NCBI GenBank assembly: GCA_019677205.1
Contig: JAAMXY010003750.1
Span: forward strand, 1-17,335
From: Pinguiococcus pyrenoidosus
Taxonomy: Eukaryota; Sar; Pinguiophyceae; Pinguiochrysidales; Pinguiochrysidaceae
Length of the DNA stretch: 17,335 nucleotides
Reading direction: 5' to 3'
Shown here: piece by piece, positions 1 to 8,753 of the stretch
Numbering within the stretch: position 1 is the stretch's first letter
How the letters are laid out: each line of letters starts with the position of its first letter
Made by a program: the position numbers and the translations under genes
Notes under the pieces: model-generated
Database searches by the model: none
The model's input: the letters and a program-made list of their open reading frames with translations, nothing else
What the model was told of the DNA's origin: nothing

Positions 1-2321
1 AAGGACGGCGCAAGGATTCTCGTCGAGAGATCCATCGAGTCCGACGGCAGGATGAAGGTATGGCGATATGTTCGCAAGGCTCGCGTCATTCTGGCGTGGT
101 CCCTGAGACTCCTCCTTCTGCATAGATGAAAGTGACGTGTACGCTCCGCGACGGGACGACCGCATCCCAGTGCCAATGGTTCGAGTGCACGGAGAGGCCG
201 AGCAGACCTCCAGACATGGAAGAAGGGAATGCAGTTGTTGGCAAAGCCGTTGCCCGCCGCGAGGTAGAAGCGGCGGAAACGCCAGCGGAGCCGGTGACTT
301 CTTCATCGGTGATGACAGCACCAGAGTCCCGGTCCTCCAATGCTCGCGTCCCCTCAGCCCGCGGCCCCCCTGAGGAGACACCTGCGTCAACACCTGCGTC
401 AACGCCTGACGGTGGGCAGGACCGAGGACATGGTCCGGAGGAGAGTCATCTTCGGGAAGGACGAGATGTGTCTCTTCAGACGCGGAACTGCATTCATGAG
501 TTTGTTGGGACATGGAAGCTGGTTCGTTCAGAAGGGCTTGATGAGTTTCTCGAGTTCAACGGGGCCCCGTGGGAGGTTCGCGTAGCGGTCTGCAGGTAAG
601 TGCTCTCTTGCGAGCCGCCATCTCCTCTTCCTTTTCTGTTTCGTCCCTGAGCATGGTTGGTGGAAGCAGGGATGTGCCGATGCATATCATTCGCGAAGGA
701 CCAGAAGCTGGAAGTGTTTCAATTGAGGTTTCCGGCGTCATGGGGAGCAAAAACGTCTGGTTCTTGGATGGAAGATCGTTGGAGAACTCGACAAAAGCGG
801 GCGACACGTAAGTACTCCTGCTTGCTCGAGGCTGCAACTTCAAGGCTGGTCTGAGTTGATGTCGCCGTGCTCAGCATCAAAGGCAGAGCGAAGCTGTGCA
901 ACGACAAGGCAATTCAGATGACCTGCACACGGCTTCGGGATCAGTCAATCCTTGTGAATGAAAGGCTCATCGACGAGGACGGACTTATGAAGGTGACTCT
1001 TCTGAAAAGGAAAAGATCTCGGAGGGCGGCAAAGCTAACGGGATCCGCGCTGCAAGGTCTCAATCACAATCGTGCGAGCTGACGGCTCCAGCAGGACCCA
1101 GACACAATGGTTTGTACGCACCAGTGAACAGGATGCTGCCTCGCTTGCAACTCGACCAGCGGCCAAGGGCTTGGGGCCTGACGCGAGCAAGGCTGCCGCA
1201 GTGGGGATCGGCAATCTGGACAATGCTTCCCAGCGCGACGCCGAAGAGCCGGCAAAGCGCGAGCACCCGTCGGATGACACTGGAAAGCATCCTAGCGCTT
1301 TGCAAGGCTCAAAAGGTCCAAATGGTTCCGCTGCTTCAAATACTTCTTCTGCTTCGAATGGGTCGAAAGCTTCGCACGTTTCGAAGCCTTCGAACGATTC
1401 GGATGTAGCGCCACTTGAGAACGGCGGCAGAAGTGTCGAGGATGATTCTGCGCCGCGCCATGGCGAGAACCCCGACGCTGGTGCTTCTGCTTCTGCTTCT
1501 GCTTCTGCTTCTGCTTCTGGTTCTGATGCTACTGATGCTCCCAATGCCGATGCAGATGTGGATGTGGACGTGGATGTGGATGTGGATGTGGATGCGGATC
1601 TGGATGTGGATGTGGATGCGCAAGCAGATCCTGTTTCGGGGAAAGCCGGGGTGATTGCAGAGAATCTAGATGTTGACTTGGACTCTGGGATGGTGCGGTT
1701 CCTTGGCATGTGGACACTCGCAAAGTCGGAGGGCGTAGACGACTTCCTCCGCTTCAACGACCTGCCTTGGACCATTCGGCGCCTTGTGCAGAGGTACGTA
1801 CGCGAAAGGCTTGCGGCGGAGCAACCACTGTGCGCTCACCTCGACGTCTTTGTCTCACAGCCAAACGCCGACCCACATGCTTTCGAAAGACACGGAGACG
1901 GGTGGGCTGAAGATGTGCATGGCAAACAGAACGATTGTACAGATTCTGGACGGTAGCGAGACCGATACTACGACCCCCAATGGAGAGATGTACGTCCCCT
2001 GCCATCCGGCATCGCTCCGCTGAAGCCGTATGGTGTGACTCTTGTTTGTGTGTTCCCCAGCTTGCGAGGTAGCAGCACTCTGCGTGCTGACGGAGTTATC
2101 GAATCGAACTTCATTCGCAAAGAGGACAAAGCGCGCATTCAAGTCCTTCGTTCCATCACAGATGACGGGAGCATGATGGTGAGCGACTTGCCCAGGATGC
2201 CCGCTCGTCCAGCTCAGGCAGCGCTAACGGTGTCGGTCACGTGGTCCAGGTGTCCATGTCCATGACCAGGAAGGATGGATCCAGCTCGGCTCAGACACAG
2301 TGGTTCCAACGAGTTGCTTAA
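1..2321 (+). CDS. Tandem fatty-acid-binding-protein (FABP)-like polyprotein, 3' part
   Basis: The gene enters from the left edge. Exons read by eye: 1-57, 126-595, 670-807, 875-992, 1057-1793, 1861-1989, 2061-2178 and 2250-2321 (TAA). They join in phase to give 612 residues. The window holds the end of one domain (to about residue 40) and two full lipocalin/FABP-fold domains at about 145-285 and 476-612. Each full domain opens with the FABP signature: FVGTWKLVRSEG in the first, FLGMWTLAKSEG in the second. Each ends in a strand of the type DGSSRTQTQWF. FABPs are cytosolic beta-barrels that carry fatty acids or other hydrophobic ligands; the ligand here is unknown. I see no signal peptide or membrane segment in this part. 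Linkers of roughly 100 and 190 residues are low-complexity (TPAS, Ser-Ala, Asp-Val). The first intron leaves a doubled Met-Lys at its junction, so that splice site is the least certain. The fold call is firm from motif order; ligand and number of upstream domains are not. Confidence 0.8.
364..412 (+). repeat. 12-base tandem repeat in FABP linker
   Basis: About two and a half copies of a unit like acacctgcgtca encode Thr-Pro-Ala-Ser twice and then a diverged Thr-Pro-Asp-Gly. It lies in the linker before the first complete FABP-like domain. Confidence 0.7.
1483..1524 (+). repeat. Hexanucleotide (gcttct)n coding repeat
   Basis: Six perfect gcttct units (1483-1518) are followed by ggttct. In the gene's frame they encode alternating Ala-Ser in the long linker between the two complete FABP-like domains. 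Because the unit is six bases, other frames also stay open through it, which creates false open frames on both strands. Confidence 0.9.
1550..1620 (+). repeat. Hexanucleotide (gatgtg)n coding repeat
   Basis: About a dozen gatgtg-like units with a few substitutions (gacgtg, gatgcg, gatctg) encode an Asp-Val run with Ala and Leu interruptions. The run is acidic and alternates charged with hydrophobic residues, directly upstream of the last FABP-like domain. Confidence 0.9.
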
Positions 2322-2675
2322 ATGAGGCTTTGTGAGTGGGCCGCTCCAACGAAGGTGCAAACATGGTTGTGACTGGCGAATCTTATGCGCGAAAGAGACA
2401 TCTCTAGTGAAAGGTACATAAAAAGAAACGGCGTTCATCGTCCCGCTGCAAAAGGCACGGCCGCAGCAGGCTTGCCGGGTCCCTCCTTGCATTCAGATGA
2501 CTCGAGTCCGCCTGCGGCTCGCAGAACCTCTCGGCTCCTTGCTGTGCTACGGCGGTTTCGGATCATGATCATGTGTGATGTAAACCATGCAAACGTGTGA
2601 GTTGTGTCCGTTGCCTTGAGCTTTGAGACGGGAAAGCATGGATTCCGGCTTCGTCCTTATTCACACGCCCTCGCC
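2322..2675. other. Intergenic gap between convergent FABP-like genes
   Basis: This 354-base stretch holds the presumed 3' UTRs and ends of two convergent genes. I found no further domain, RNA gene or convincing polyadenylation signal in it. Confidence 0.6.
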
Positions 2676-3518
2676 TCATTTGAAAGACGCCTTGCTCTCG
2701 CCATCTCCGGACTTGGACTCGGCTTGAGGCGACTCGCAGTTCGCGTTCTTGTAGTCGTCGTCGTACGAAGACTTCGCTTCAGCGGTGTTCTTGCTCTCCG
2801 CGGACGAGACCCGTCGGAAGATGATCTCTTGCTTCACCTAGCGCAGTGCGCCGCCGCCAGAAGCGTCAGCGCCGGGTAAGACTCGAAGAGGCGTCTGCAG
2901 GCTCGGAGAGACGTCTGCAGAGTCGGAGAGAGGAGGGGGTCTATGCTCTAGTACTCTTTACCTGCGTCCCATCGGTCTTCGTGCCGACAAGGAGCATGAC
3001 ATGCGCGTCGCCGCCATCGCAGATCTCGCGAGTCGCCTCCACGGTGAAGGAATCCGACTCGCGCACTTTCTGGCTGTAGAGTCGGCCCTTCGAGTCCATG
3101 TAGGTGGTGTCCTCATACTTCGCTCCAGTGCGCTGGCGTCGGGACAGAAAGCAAGGTAAGCAAGCTCGTTCTTGCCTTTGCACGTGCAGCCGCGGCGCTA
3201 CCTCCACGACGTATGTCACGGACTCTTGATCCGCCGGATAAAGCGTGTCATTGCCGCTCACGCCCTCGACGCGGATGCGGATGGCGTCCATTCCTTCCTC
3301 ACGCGTGATGTGGTGGATCGGCGGCGTGGCCCGTTTCGCCATCTTCCTCAGGAGCCAGGGCACTCCAGCGGCCGCCATGAAGTCGTCGTTAGCAGTCTCC
3401 TCCGCCTGCCAGCTTCCGAGGAAGTCCTCGATGCCGAGCCATTTGTCCTCCTAGAGTCTGGTGAGAGCGAAGACTTCGCAAGCGGACTGGCAGCGCCCGT
3501 TCTCACCTTCGAGTCCAT
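2676..3518 (-). CDS. Single-domain FABP-like lipid-binding protein
   Basis: Minus-strand exons 3518-3507, 3450-3202, 3132-2962 and 2837-2676 (TGA) join in phase to 197 residues. Splice junctions show GT donors and AG acceptors; introns are 56, 69 and 124 bases. The first exon encodes only Met-Asp-Ser-Lys, which fixes the start; it has clean donor and acceptor sites around the join. The FABP signature FLGSW lies at residues 14-18, a helix-like stretch with GVPWLLRKMAKR follows, then beta-strand-like segments including KYEDTTYMDSKGRLYSQKV, and the last barrel strand is VKQEIIFRRV near residues 145-154. After the barrel comes a 43-residue hydrophilic tail rich in Ser, Glu, Lys and Asp, which usual 130-residue FABPs lack. 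A cytosolic lipid carrier is the family role; ligand unknown. It sits tail to tail with the tandem FABP-like gene but its introns fall at other sites, so it is not a recent copy of one repeat. Confidence 0.78.
2889..2932. repeat. Two-copy ~20-base repeat in an intron
   Basis: The unit resembles cgtctgcaggctcggagaga, present twice in tandem with small differences (the second copy has cagagtcgg). It lies inside the last intron (2961-2838) of the single-domain FABP-like gene, and largely accounts for that intron being longer than its neighbours. Confidence 0.7.
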
Positions 3519-4370
3519 ATTCTTGAGCTTGTGGCAGCTTGTCGAAGCCTTTCCTCGCCGAGTGCGATGCTGCACGAGCACCAAAGGGACACCTCGGCAG
3601 ATCCGAAGCGCAGCCGCGAAGGAGAGCGGTTCTGACGCCTGCCTGCCTCGTTAGCCCCCGAAACAGACCGAGGTGGTGGCCTTGACAGGAGCTGTCGGGG
3701 GTTGTTTGGGGCGCAAGTCGCATCTTCTCGCGAAACGTCACGTTCCGCGCGCGCCATTGGCCGCATGCTAAGTTACTTGACATGCAGCCTTGGGGAACAA
3801 ACGATCACGGGACTGAAACAGCAGAAACACAAAAAGGCCGTTGGGACAGATGGATGGAGAAATGTGCCGTTTCTGACCTGTGACATTACAGTAGGCAATT
3901 CGCTACTGTAGGCAAACGGAAAATCTGGCAGAAGAGAAAGAGCAAGAACAGAAGAGCGCAGACTCTGCGTCGCTACAGTGGAGATCCCCGTTCAGGGCGC
4001 TAAATTTAAGGCGGATTACGAAGGAAGGCGGGCCAAGGAAATCCGGCGCCGCCTCGTGACGTAAAGCAACTTCCGGCGCGCGAGCATATCTCGGGCGCTC
4101 CATGGCGCAGCCAGCCAGCCAGGCAGTGCGTCTGCTGCCTCGCTCGCAGAGCGAATACGAAGGTTGAAGCTCGTAGCGGGTTTTCCTCAAGGCGCGGGGC
4201 GATGCGATTCTTCGTGGAGCGTTGCCCTCACGCACGCTGCACCTTCCACCGCTTCTCGATAGCTCGACCTTGATCACGGACAGCAACGAAAAGCTATGTG
4301 ACAGATCTTTCTGGAGACTCTGTTGCATACGGATAAGGCAAATGGCACTCCAAGAGGTGCAGCTTCGGCG
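3519..4370. other. Stretch without a supported gene
   Basis: It contains the 5' flank of the single-domain FABP-like gene and the 3' flank of the small minus-strand gene. A minus-strand open frame of 141 codons at 4328-3903 starts with ATG, but its Arg/Ser-rich translation shows no domain or recognisable motif and I do not call it. An inverted CCAAT-type sequence (ccattgg at 3754-3760) is present, but too far from a start to assign. Confidence 0.5.
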
Positions 4371-4931
4371 TCACCGGCGTGCCAGCAGGGAGCCGGCGAC
4401 GAAATCTTCTAGTCTTGTTGTTTTTGAAGTCATCTCGCTCATGCTGTCCGGCTTGCGCCACGCACAGTCGGCAGCAGTCTGTAGCTACGCGCTCACGTCG
4501 TCTCACAGCTGTCCATAGACATGATCTTCTCGTCGTTTGCAGCTGGATCTGTCGACGCTGTCGCTGGAAGTGAATTCAGGCGGTCCGCCTCGGCATCTTC
4601 CAGCAGTCGTTCTTTCATCTGGTCGTACAGCAGTCTGCTTGATGTACTCCCGGTAGTAGTTGTTCTCAGAGAGGGTCTCCAGCAGCTTCGCAACCATCTC
4701 GTCCGGGCTCTTCGTAATGCCCGCATCGGCGAAAAGGAGGCAAAAGGCTCCCACTATCCTCGGACAAGAACATCCAGGACCGCTTCATCTCTCCCCGGCA
4801 GAGGGGCATGCGACTAGAGCGGAGAGCAGCTCGTCACGCTTACCTGCTAGGGATATTAGTGTGGGGTTCTCCAGGGTGAGGTTATCGTGTGGTCTCGCGA
4901 GCGTGGTATAGATTCTTATCCTTAAGGGCAT
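4371..4931 (-). pseudogene. Small gene of unknown function with a one-base frame break
   Basis: Minus-strand exons 4931-4844, 4753-4497 and 4443-4371 (TGA) fit splice consensus, with introns of 90 and 53 bases and matching phases. Within exon 2 the protein-like frame changes near 4634. Before it the frame encodes a hydrophobic stretch followed by ITKSPDEMVAKLLETLSE and ending in YYREYIKQ. After it the plausible continuation, LLYDQMKERLLEDAEADR, is one base out of register. I found no GT-AG intron that would bridge the two. If left unshifted, translation runs into an Arg/Gly/Ser-rich tail ending at TGA near 4503. So this is either a recently broken gene, a sequencing error, or a gene that truly ends in the less protein-like frame. 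Predicted size with one base skipped is about 138 residues, with one possible membrane-spanning segment at about residues 26-38. I do not recognise the family. Confidence 0.35.
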
Positions 4932-5340
4932 TGAAATTCGCAGGGAACTCCCCACGCAGTTCTGTCGCGCAAATTTTGACGTCTGAGTACAGAGAATTGA
5001 CAGGCGCTCCCGTCGCTTTATACGTCTTCCTCCTGCGCACGTCTTCTAGCCTTCTCAGCGCAATGATCTTCATTTCAGCTGAGAATTCCGTTTGCTGCTT
5101 GTAAGCGATATGGCCTTTTGCCCCAGTCCTCGCCAATGCCTTTGGTTGGACTGGCCCGATGAAAGCAGCAGGCTCCGTCGTTGCGCTTCCTGTCCAACTT
5201 TCCAATTTGCGACGCTTCCATGTCTTCTCATTCAAGGATCCTTTTGGGCGCCCACGGCTCCGCTTTGGCAAAGCGACCGCCTTGCCCTCCGGGGCTAGGA
5301 TGGTTTTCTTGCCTCTCGTGCCGAAGTTGCGAATGTCCAT
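4882..5340 (-). CDS. Basic protein with an AT-hook-like motif, hypothetical
   Basis: A single uninterrupted minus-strand frame of 152 codons starts at ATG 5340. Near residues 27-36 it carries KRSRGRPKGS, whose RGRPKG core matches the AT-hook consensus (Arg-Gly-Arg-Pro) that binds the minor groove of AT-rich DNA. The rest is basic and hydrophilic (KTWKRRK, EDVRRRKTYK) and shows no domain I know. The frame overlaps the first exon of the small minus-strand gene at its 3' end, so both cannot simply be independent genes on one transcript. It lies beside an AT-rich leader region. It could be a small chromatin protein, the DNA-binding end of a decayed mobile element, or a fortuitous open frame. Codon composition looks coding, but that is a judgement by eye. 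Confidence 0.4.
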   Translation of the reverse strand: MDIRNFGTRGKKTILAPEGKAVALPKRSRGRPKGSLNEKTWKRRKLESWTGSATTEPAAFIGPVQPKALARTGAKGHIAYKQQTEFSAEMKIIALRRLEDVRRRKTYKATGAPVNSLYSDVKICATELRGEFPANFNALKDKNLYHARETTR

Positions 5341-5728
5341 CAGCTCAAAGCAATCGCTTTTCTGGCGCGCAATCGATTTCAGACGACGAGCTGTTCAAAT
5401 TGTCTTTTTGGCTCTCTGTTTCAGAACGTAAGAAAACGGACTTTTTGAAGGGTTTCGATAGTGAGAATCAGTGAATAAATTGTCTGACTTATGTAAATCA
5501 CCCCTGTATCAGATACGCATAAGATCCTGAACGATATAATATTTAAAAAATATATTTCAAAACTTCATTTCTTGTTTCGAGGATAGACTCCCTCAGTGTC
5601 TTTTTTCCGAATCCGAGGCTGCGCGTGCGTCGCTGGGGGCGTCAGAGCGACGGCAGGTGTGCCGCGGAGGACTTGATTCAAGCGTGTTGCTCGGGTGTTG
5701 AGGCGGCGTCTGTGCAGCGGTTGGGAAG
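5341..5728. promoter_or_regulatory. AT-rich divergent 5' region upstream of Sec6
   Basis: It separates the minus-strand AT-hook frame from the Sec6 start. A strongly AT-rich core at about 5500-5570 includes the near-palindromic atatttaaaaaatatattt, then composition returns to GC-rich for the presumed Sec6 5' UTR. A promoter role is inferred from position and composition only; no defined transcription factor site was recognised. Confidence 0.35.
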
Positions 5729-8417
5729 ATGTCGTTGCGAGCACAGCGGTCTTGGGAACGTAATGGAACGGGCGCTCCGTCGGAGTTGGATCGAGTGGAG
5801 GCTGCCACCAAGCCGTCGCCCCGGCGGGTGCACCAGCCGAGCGCGTTGGAAATCGAAATGACGAAGGAGGGCGAAGTTCTGCTCTCCAAGGTGGAGGCGA
5901 TGGCCACCCAACGCGCCCGGGCGAAGATCACGGCCAAGTTCTGCCGAGCGGATTGCTTGGAGGAAATCGATACCTGGGCGCCCGTCCTGCGCCAACGCCT
6001 GGAAATTGCAGAGGTGCAGCTCCGCACGGCCATGTACGGGAAGCTCTTTAGTCTGAAGCGCGTGGATGACTACGTCACGATGATGGGTCCCGCCTTGGAG
6101 GAGCTGCGAACGCGCTTCACGTCCGTGAGGGAGCTGTGCGAGCGGGGCGGCGTCACCTTTCGGGCGTATCGACGCCTGCGCCGCGTCGGGCTCGCGCAGC
6201 GAAACCTGACGAAGACCCTGAACATCATCGCGCTCTTCTCGGACATCCCGATTCGCGCCGAGAAGGAGGTCCAGAAGCTGCAGGCCTCGACGGGAGACAT
6301 CGAAGTGGTCTGCAGCCAAGTGCAGGCGATGGAGCAGTGGAGGGATGACATCATCCACCACCTGAAGAAGCTGCGGGACAAGAAGAACAAGGAGAGCGCC
6401 GACGCCCGGGAGGGCAAGAGTGGCCCGGCCGAGTCCCTGTTCGCCATGAAGCGGCGACGGTCATCCATCATGGGCGGTCTGCAAGTCGCGGAACCGGATC
6501 CCGAAGAGCTCTTGGACGTCCTTGCGGGGCACTTCGACAGCGTCCTCACGCTGAGCACGCTGCTGAGGAAAAAGGTCACGGATGCCGCCCTCGAGGTTGC
6601 GGAGCTCGCGACCGCCGATCCAGCCTACCTGCGCAAGGTAAGCAAGCCATGATGGGGTCACGCTGACGTGCCGTTCCCGGAAGTCGCAACAAGGCTTGCG
6701 TCGCTCAAGATGCTGTCTGAACCGTGACGACGACGCCCTTCCCGGACTTCCCTCGCAGGTCGGCCGGGTCGTTGTTCGACTGCACGAGGTCGAAGAGAGA
6801 AAGAAGCGAATCGAGATTGACCGGATTCGAGAAGCTCACGGCGAGGAGCACGCGCAAGACTACGAAGCTATGATGGCTTCGCGCGATGTGCTCGAGACGT
6901 TCTCAAACCACCTCGCGGAGGGGGCCACGCTCTATGTGGTGTCGCGCTACGCCAAGCACTTGTACGAGTCTGCTCAGGAAGGTGAGTCCACCGCCGGACG
7001 GCCGTCGAATGCTATCCTGTCCAGCACCTGATGGATTTCTCGGCTCGCAAGGCATTGACGACGATGTGTCGACGACAATTCGGTCTTGCACCTTTGTCTA
7101 CGATGATGTCGACCTCCTCGCTGACCAGATCAGCGGGATGCTCCCGGAAGGACTGCAAGCACCTCTCACTTTCTTCAATGCTTGCCAGAAGCACGTCGTG
7201 CTTCAGCTTTCCAGGTGCTACCACAAGTCCGTGGTCGACGGGCTGAGCCCGGGACAGCTGCTGGCGCTCATTGAGTATGTAGAAGAGTACAATCGGACGG
7301 AAGTCGAGCGGAGTCGTGCCGCTTGCAGCGATTTCGTTCAAGCCAGCCAGCAGCTCCTTAACGTGTACCTGGACAAGACGAAGGTCCTCATGGTGTCCTG
7401 GTTTGAGAACATGCACAGCACCCGGCGCGAGCAGCGCACCGAGGGACCAAGCGGCGAGCTCGCGACTTCCTTTCCAGAGGATTTCTTCCACGCACTTCAC
7501 GTCATGCTGCAGGTCGCAAAGCAGAAGCTCGGCGGCATCCAGCTCAGCCTCGTGATTCGCGACTGCCTCCAGGTGAATGCCGCCAACGGAGCCGAACGAC
7601 CCCTTGACCGCCGCTCACTCGGGTGGCTTCCATTCAGGTCCTGGAGGAGCACCAGACGAACGAAACGCGTGAGCTAGCCGCCGAAGCCGACGTCGGCGTC
7701 TCCTACCTTTGCCGCGTGGTCAACGACAACGACCGGCTGCAGCAGAAGTGCGACGAGTACCTTGACGACATGCGGCAGTTCCTGGCGGCGGAAGTGATGC
7801 CCGCCATGGAAGAATTCGTCGAGGATCTGTCCTCGCAGTTGGTGCAAAGCTCCCTCCGGGTCATCAACATCATTCTCGAGCGCATCTTCCAGGACATGCA
7901 GGAAATGGGAGTGCAGCAAGGGCTCTTCACTCCTGGGTGGGTTTCGGGCCAGGAGGAGATCATTCCGACCGTCATTTTCACGCTGCTGGACTACGCGGGC
8001 GACCTCAAAACCTGGTTGCTCCCGTTTTACTTCATGAAGTTTCTCCACATGGCCGTGCTTCAGTGCTGCCAGCTGACCTTGGACGCTTTTCCTAAGGCAG
8101 GGCCCGTGGCGGAGTGGGCCTTCGACAGGAAGGATGTAGCCGCAAGAATCGAAAGCGACGCCGTCTTCATCAAGGAAACGATTCAAGCGTCCGACTGTGC
8201 ATACGCTCTGGCTGGATTTGACCTCGACGGTCACCTAGCCCCCGTTTTGCATCTAGCTTCCGAGCTTCGAAACGACGACTCAGCGCTAGTCAGCCCGAAG
8301 AGTACTGCCTCGGAAGAGACCAATAAGCCTAGCCTCCTTGCGAGAGGCCTCCAACACGGTTCTAGCTTCCGCGTCAAGAATTTCTTCCCAGTGAGCGACA
8401 ATAGCCAGGCAAAATGA
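5729..8417 (+). CDS. SEC6: Exocyst complex subunit Sec6 (EXOC3)
   Basis: Exons 5729-6637, 6759-6981, 7052-7572 and 7638-8417 (TGA) join in phase (0, 1, 0) to 810 residues, close to the roughly 750 usual for Sec6. Introns are 121, 70 and 65 bases. Sec6 is a subunit of the octameric exocyst, which tethers secretory vesicles to the plasma membrane before SNARE fusion. The N-terminal 300 residues are helical and charged, with the Sec6-like segment AQRNLTKTLNIIALF preceding an interhelical stretch. The central part carries LSPGQLLALIEYVEEYN, typical of the Sec6 helical-bundle region. The C-terminal exon contains segments such as VGVSYLCRVVNDNDRLQQ and SLRVINIILERIFQDM, again in Sec6 order. There is no signal peptide or membrane span. 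The last 40 residues are Ser/Lys-rich and poorly conserved-looking. An alternative donor-like gtgagc at about 8391 means the very C-terminus is less certain. Confidence 0.85.
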
Positions 8418-8753
8418 GGAGACAGTAGTCGTGTGGGCCGCCGCCACTGGTGATTCGAGTAGCTGATAAAACATCAAGCAAAAAATCCGTCTCCACTCCA
8501 GTACTGTCAGACCTGCGGAAAGATGATCTGTACAACGAAAAAGGAATAACCTCAGTAAAACAGCCTCTCAACTCCAGGCTTCCCTCATACTTTGTGATGA
8601 ATGAACCAGCTGATTTCTATCTAACCAAACATAAAAGCGTCGTCACCATCAACACAGCAATCCTTTGACCCACTCATTGGCGGCCTGGAACTGCCTAAAA
8701 CCAGACAAAGCACCAAAAAAAAGGATATAGAACTTAGACAAAAACCAGGCCTA
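8418..8753. other. 3' flank of Sec6 entering an AT-rich block
   Basis: Presumed Sec6 3' UTR. A plus-strand frame stays open without an ATG from about 8426 to 8665 and encodes a hydrophilic sequence (for example STPVLSDLRKDDLYNEKG). It then stops and a neighbouring frame opens from 8624. This may be a decayed or spliced coding stretch. Confidence 0.35.

Noticed and set aside
1035-1775. 246-codon minus-strand open frame, Ser/Thr/Ala/Glu-rich
   Set aside because: It is antisense to the FABP linker. It stays open because the hexanucleotide repeats lack stops in many frames; the plus strand has FABP domains in phase on both sides.
3172-3654. 160-codon plus-strand open frame
   Set aside because: Antisense to exons of the single-domain FABP-like gene, which has recognisable motifs and consistent splice phases.
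3903-4328. 141-codon minus-strand ATG frame
   Set aside because: No domain, Arg/Ser-rich random-looking composition, no splice partner; kept only as a note in the gap description.
5678-6361. 227-codon minus-strand open frame
   Set aside because: Antisense shadow of the first Sec6 exon, caused by high GC at third positions.
7674-8234. 186-codon minus-strand open frame, His/Leu/Val-rich
   Set aside because: Antisense shadow of the last Sec6 exon.
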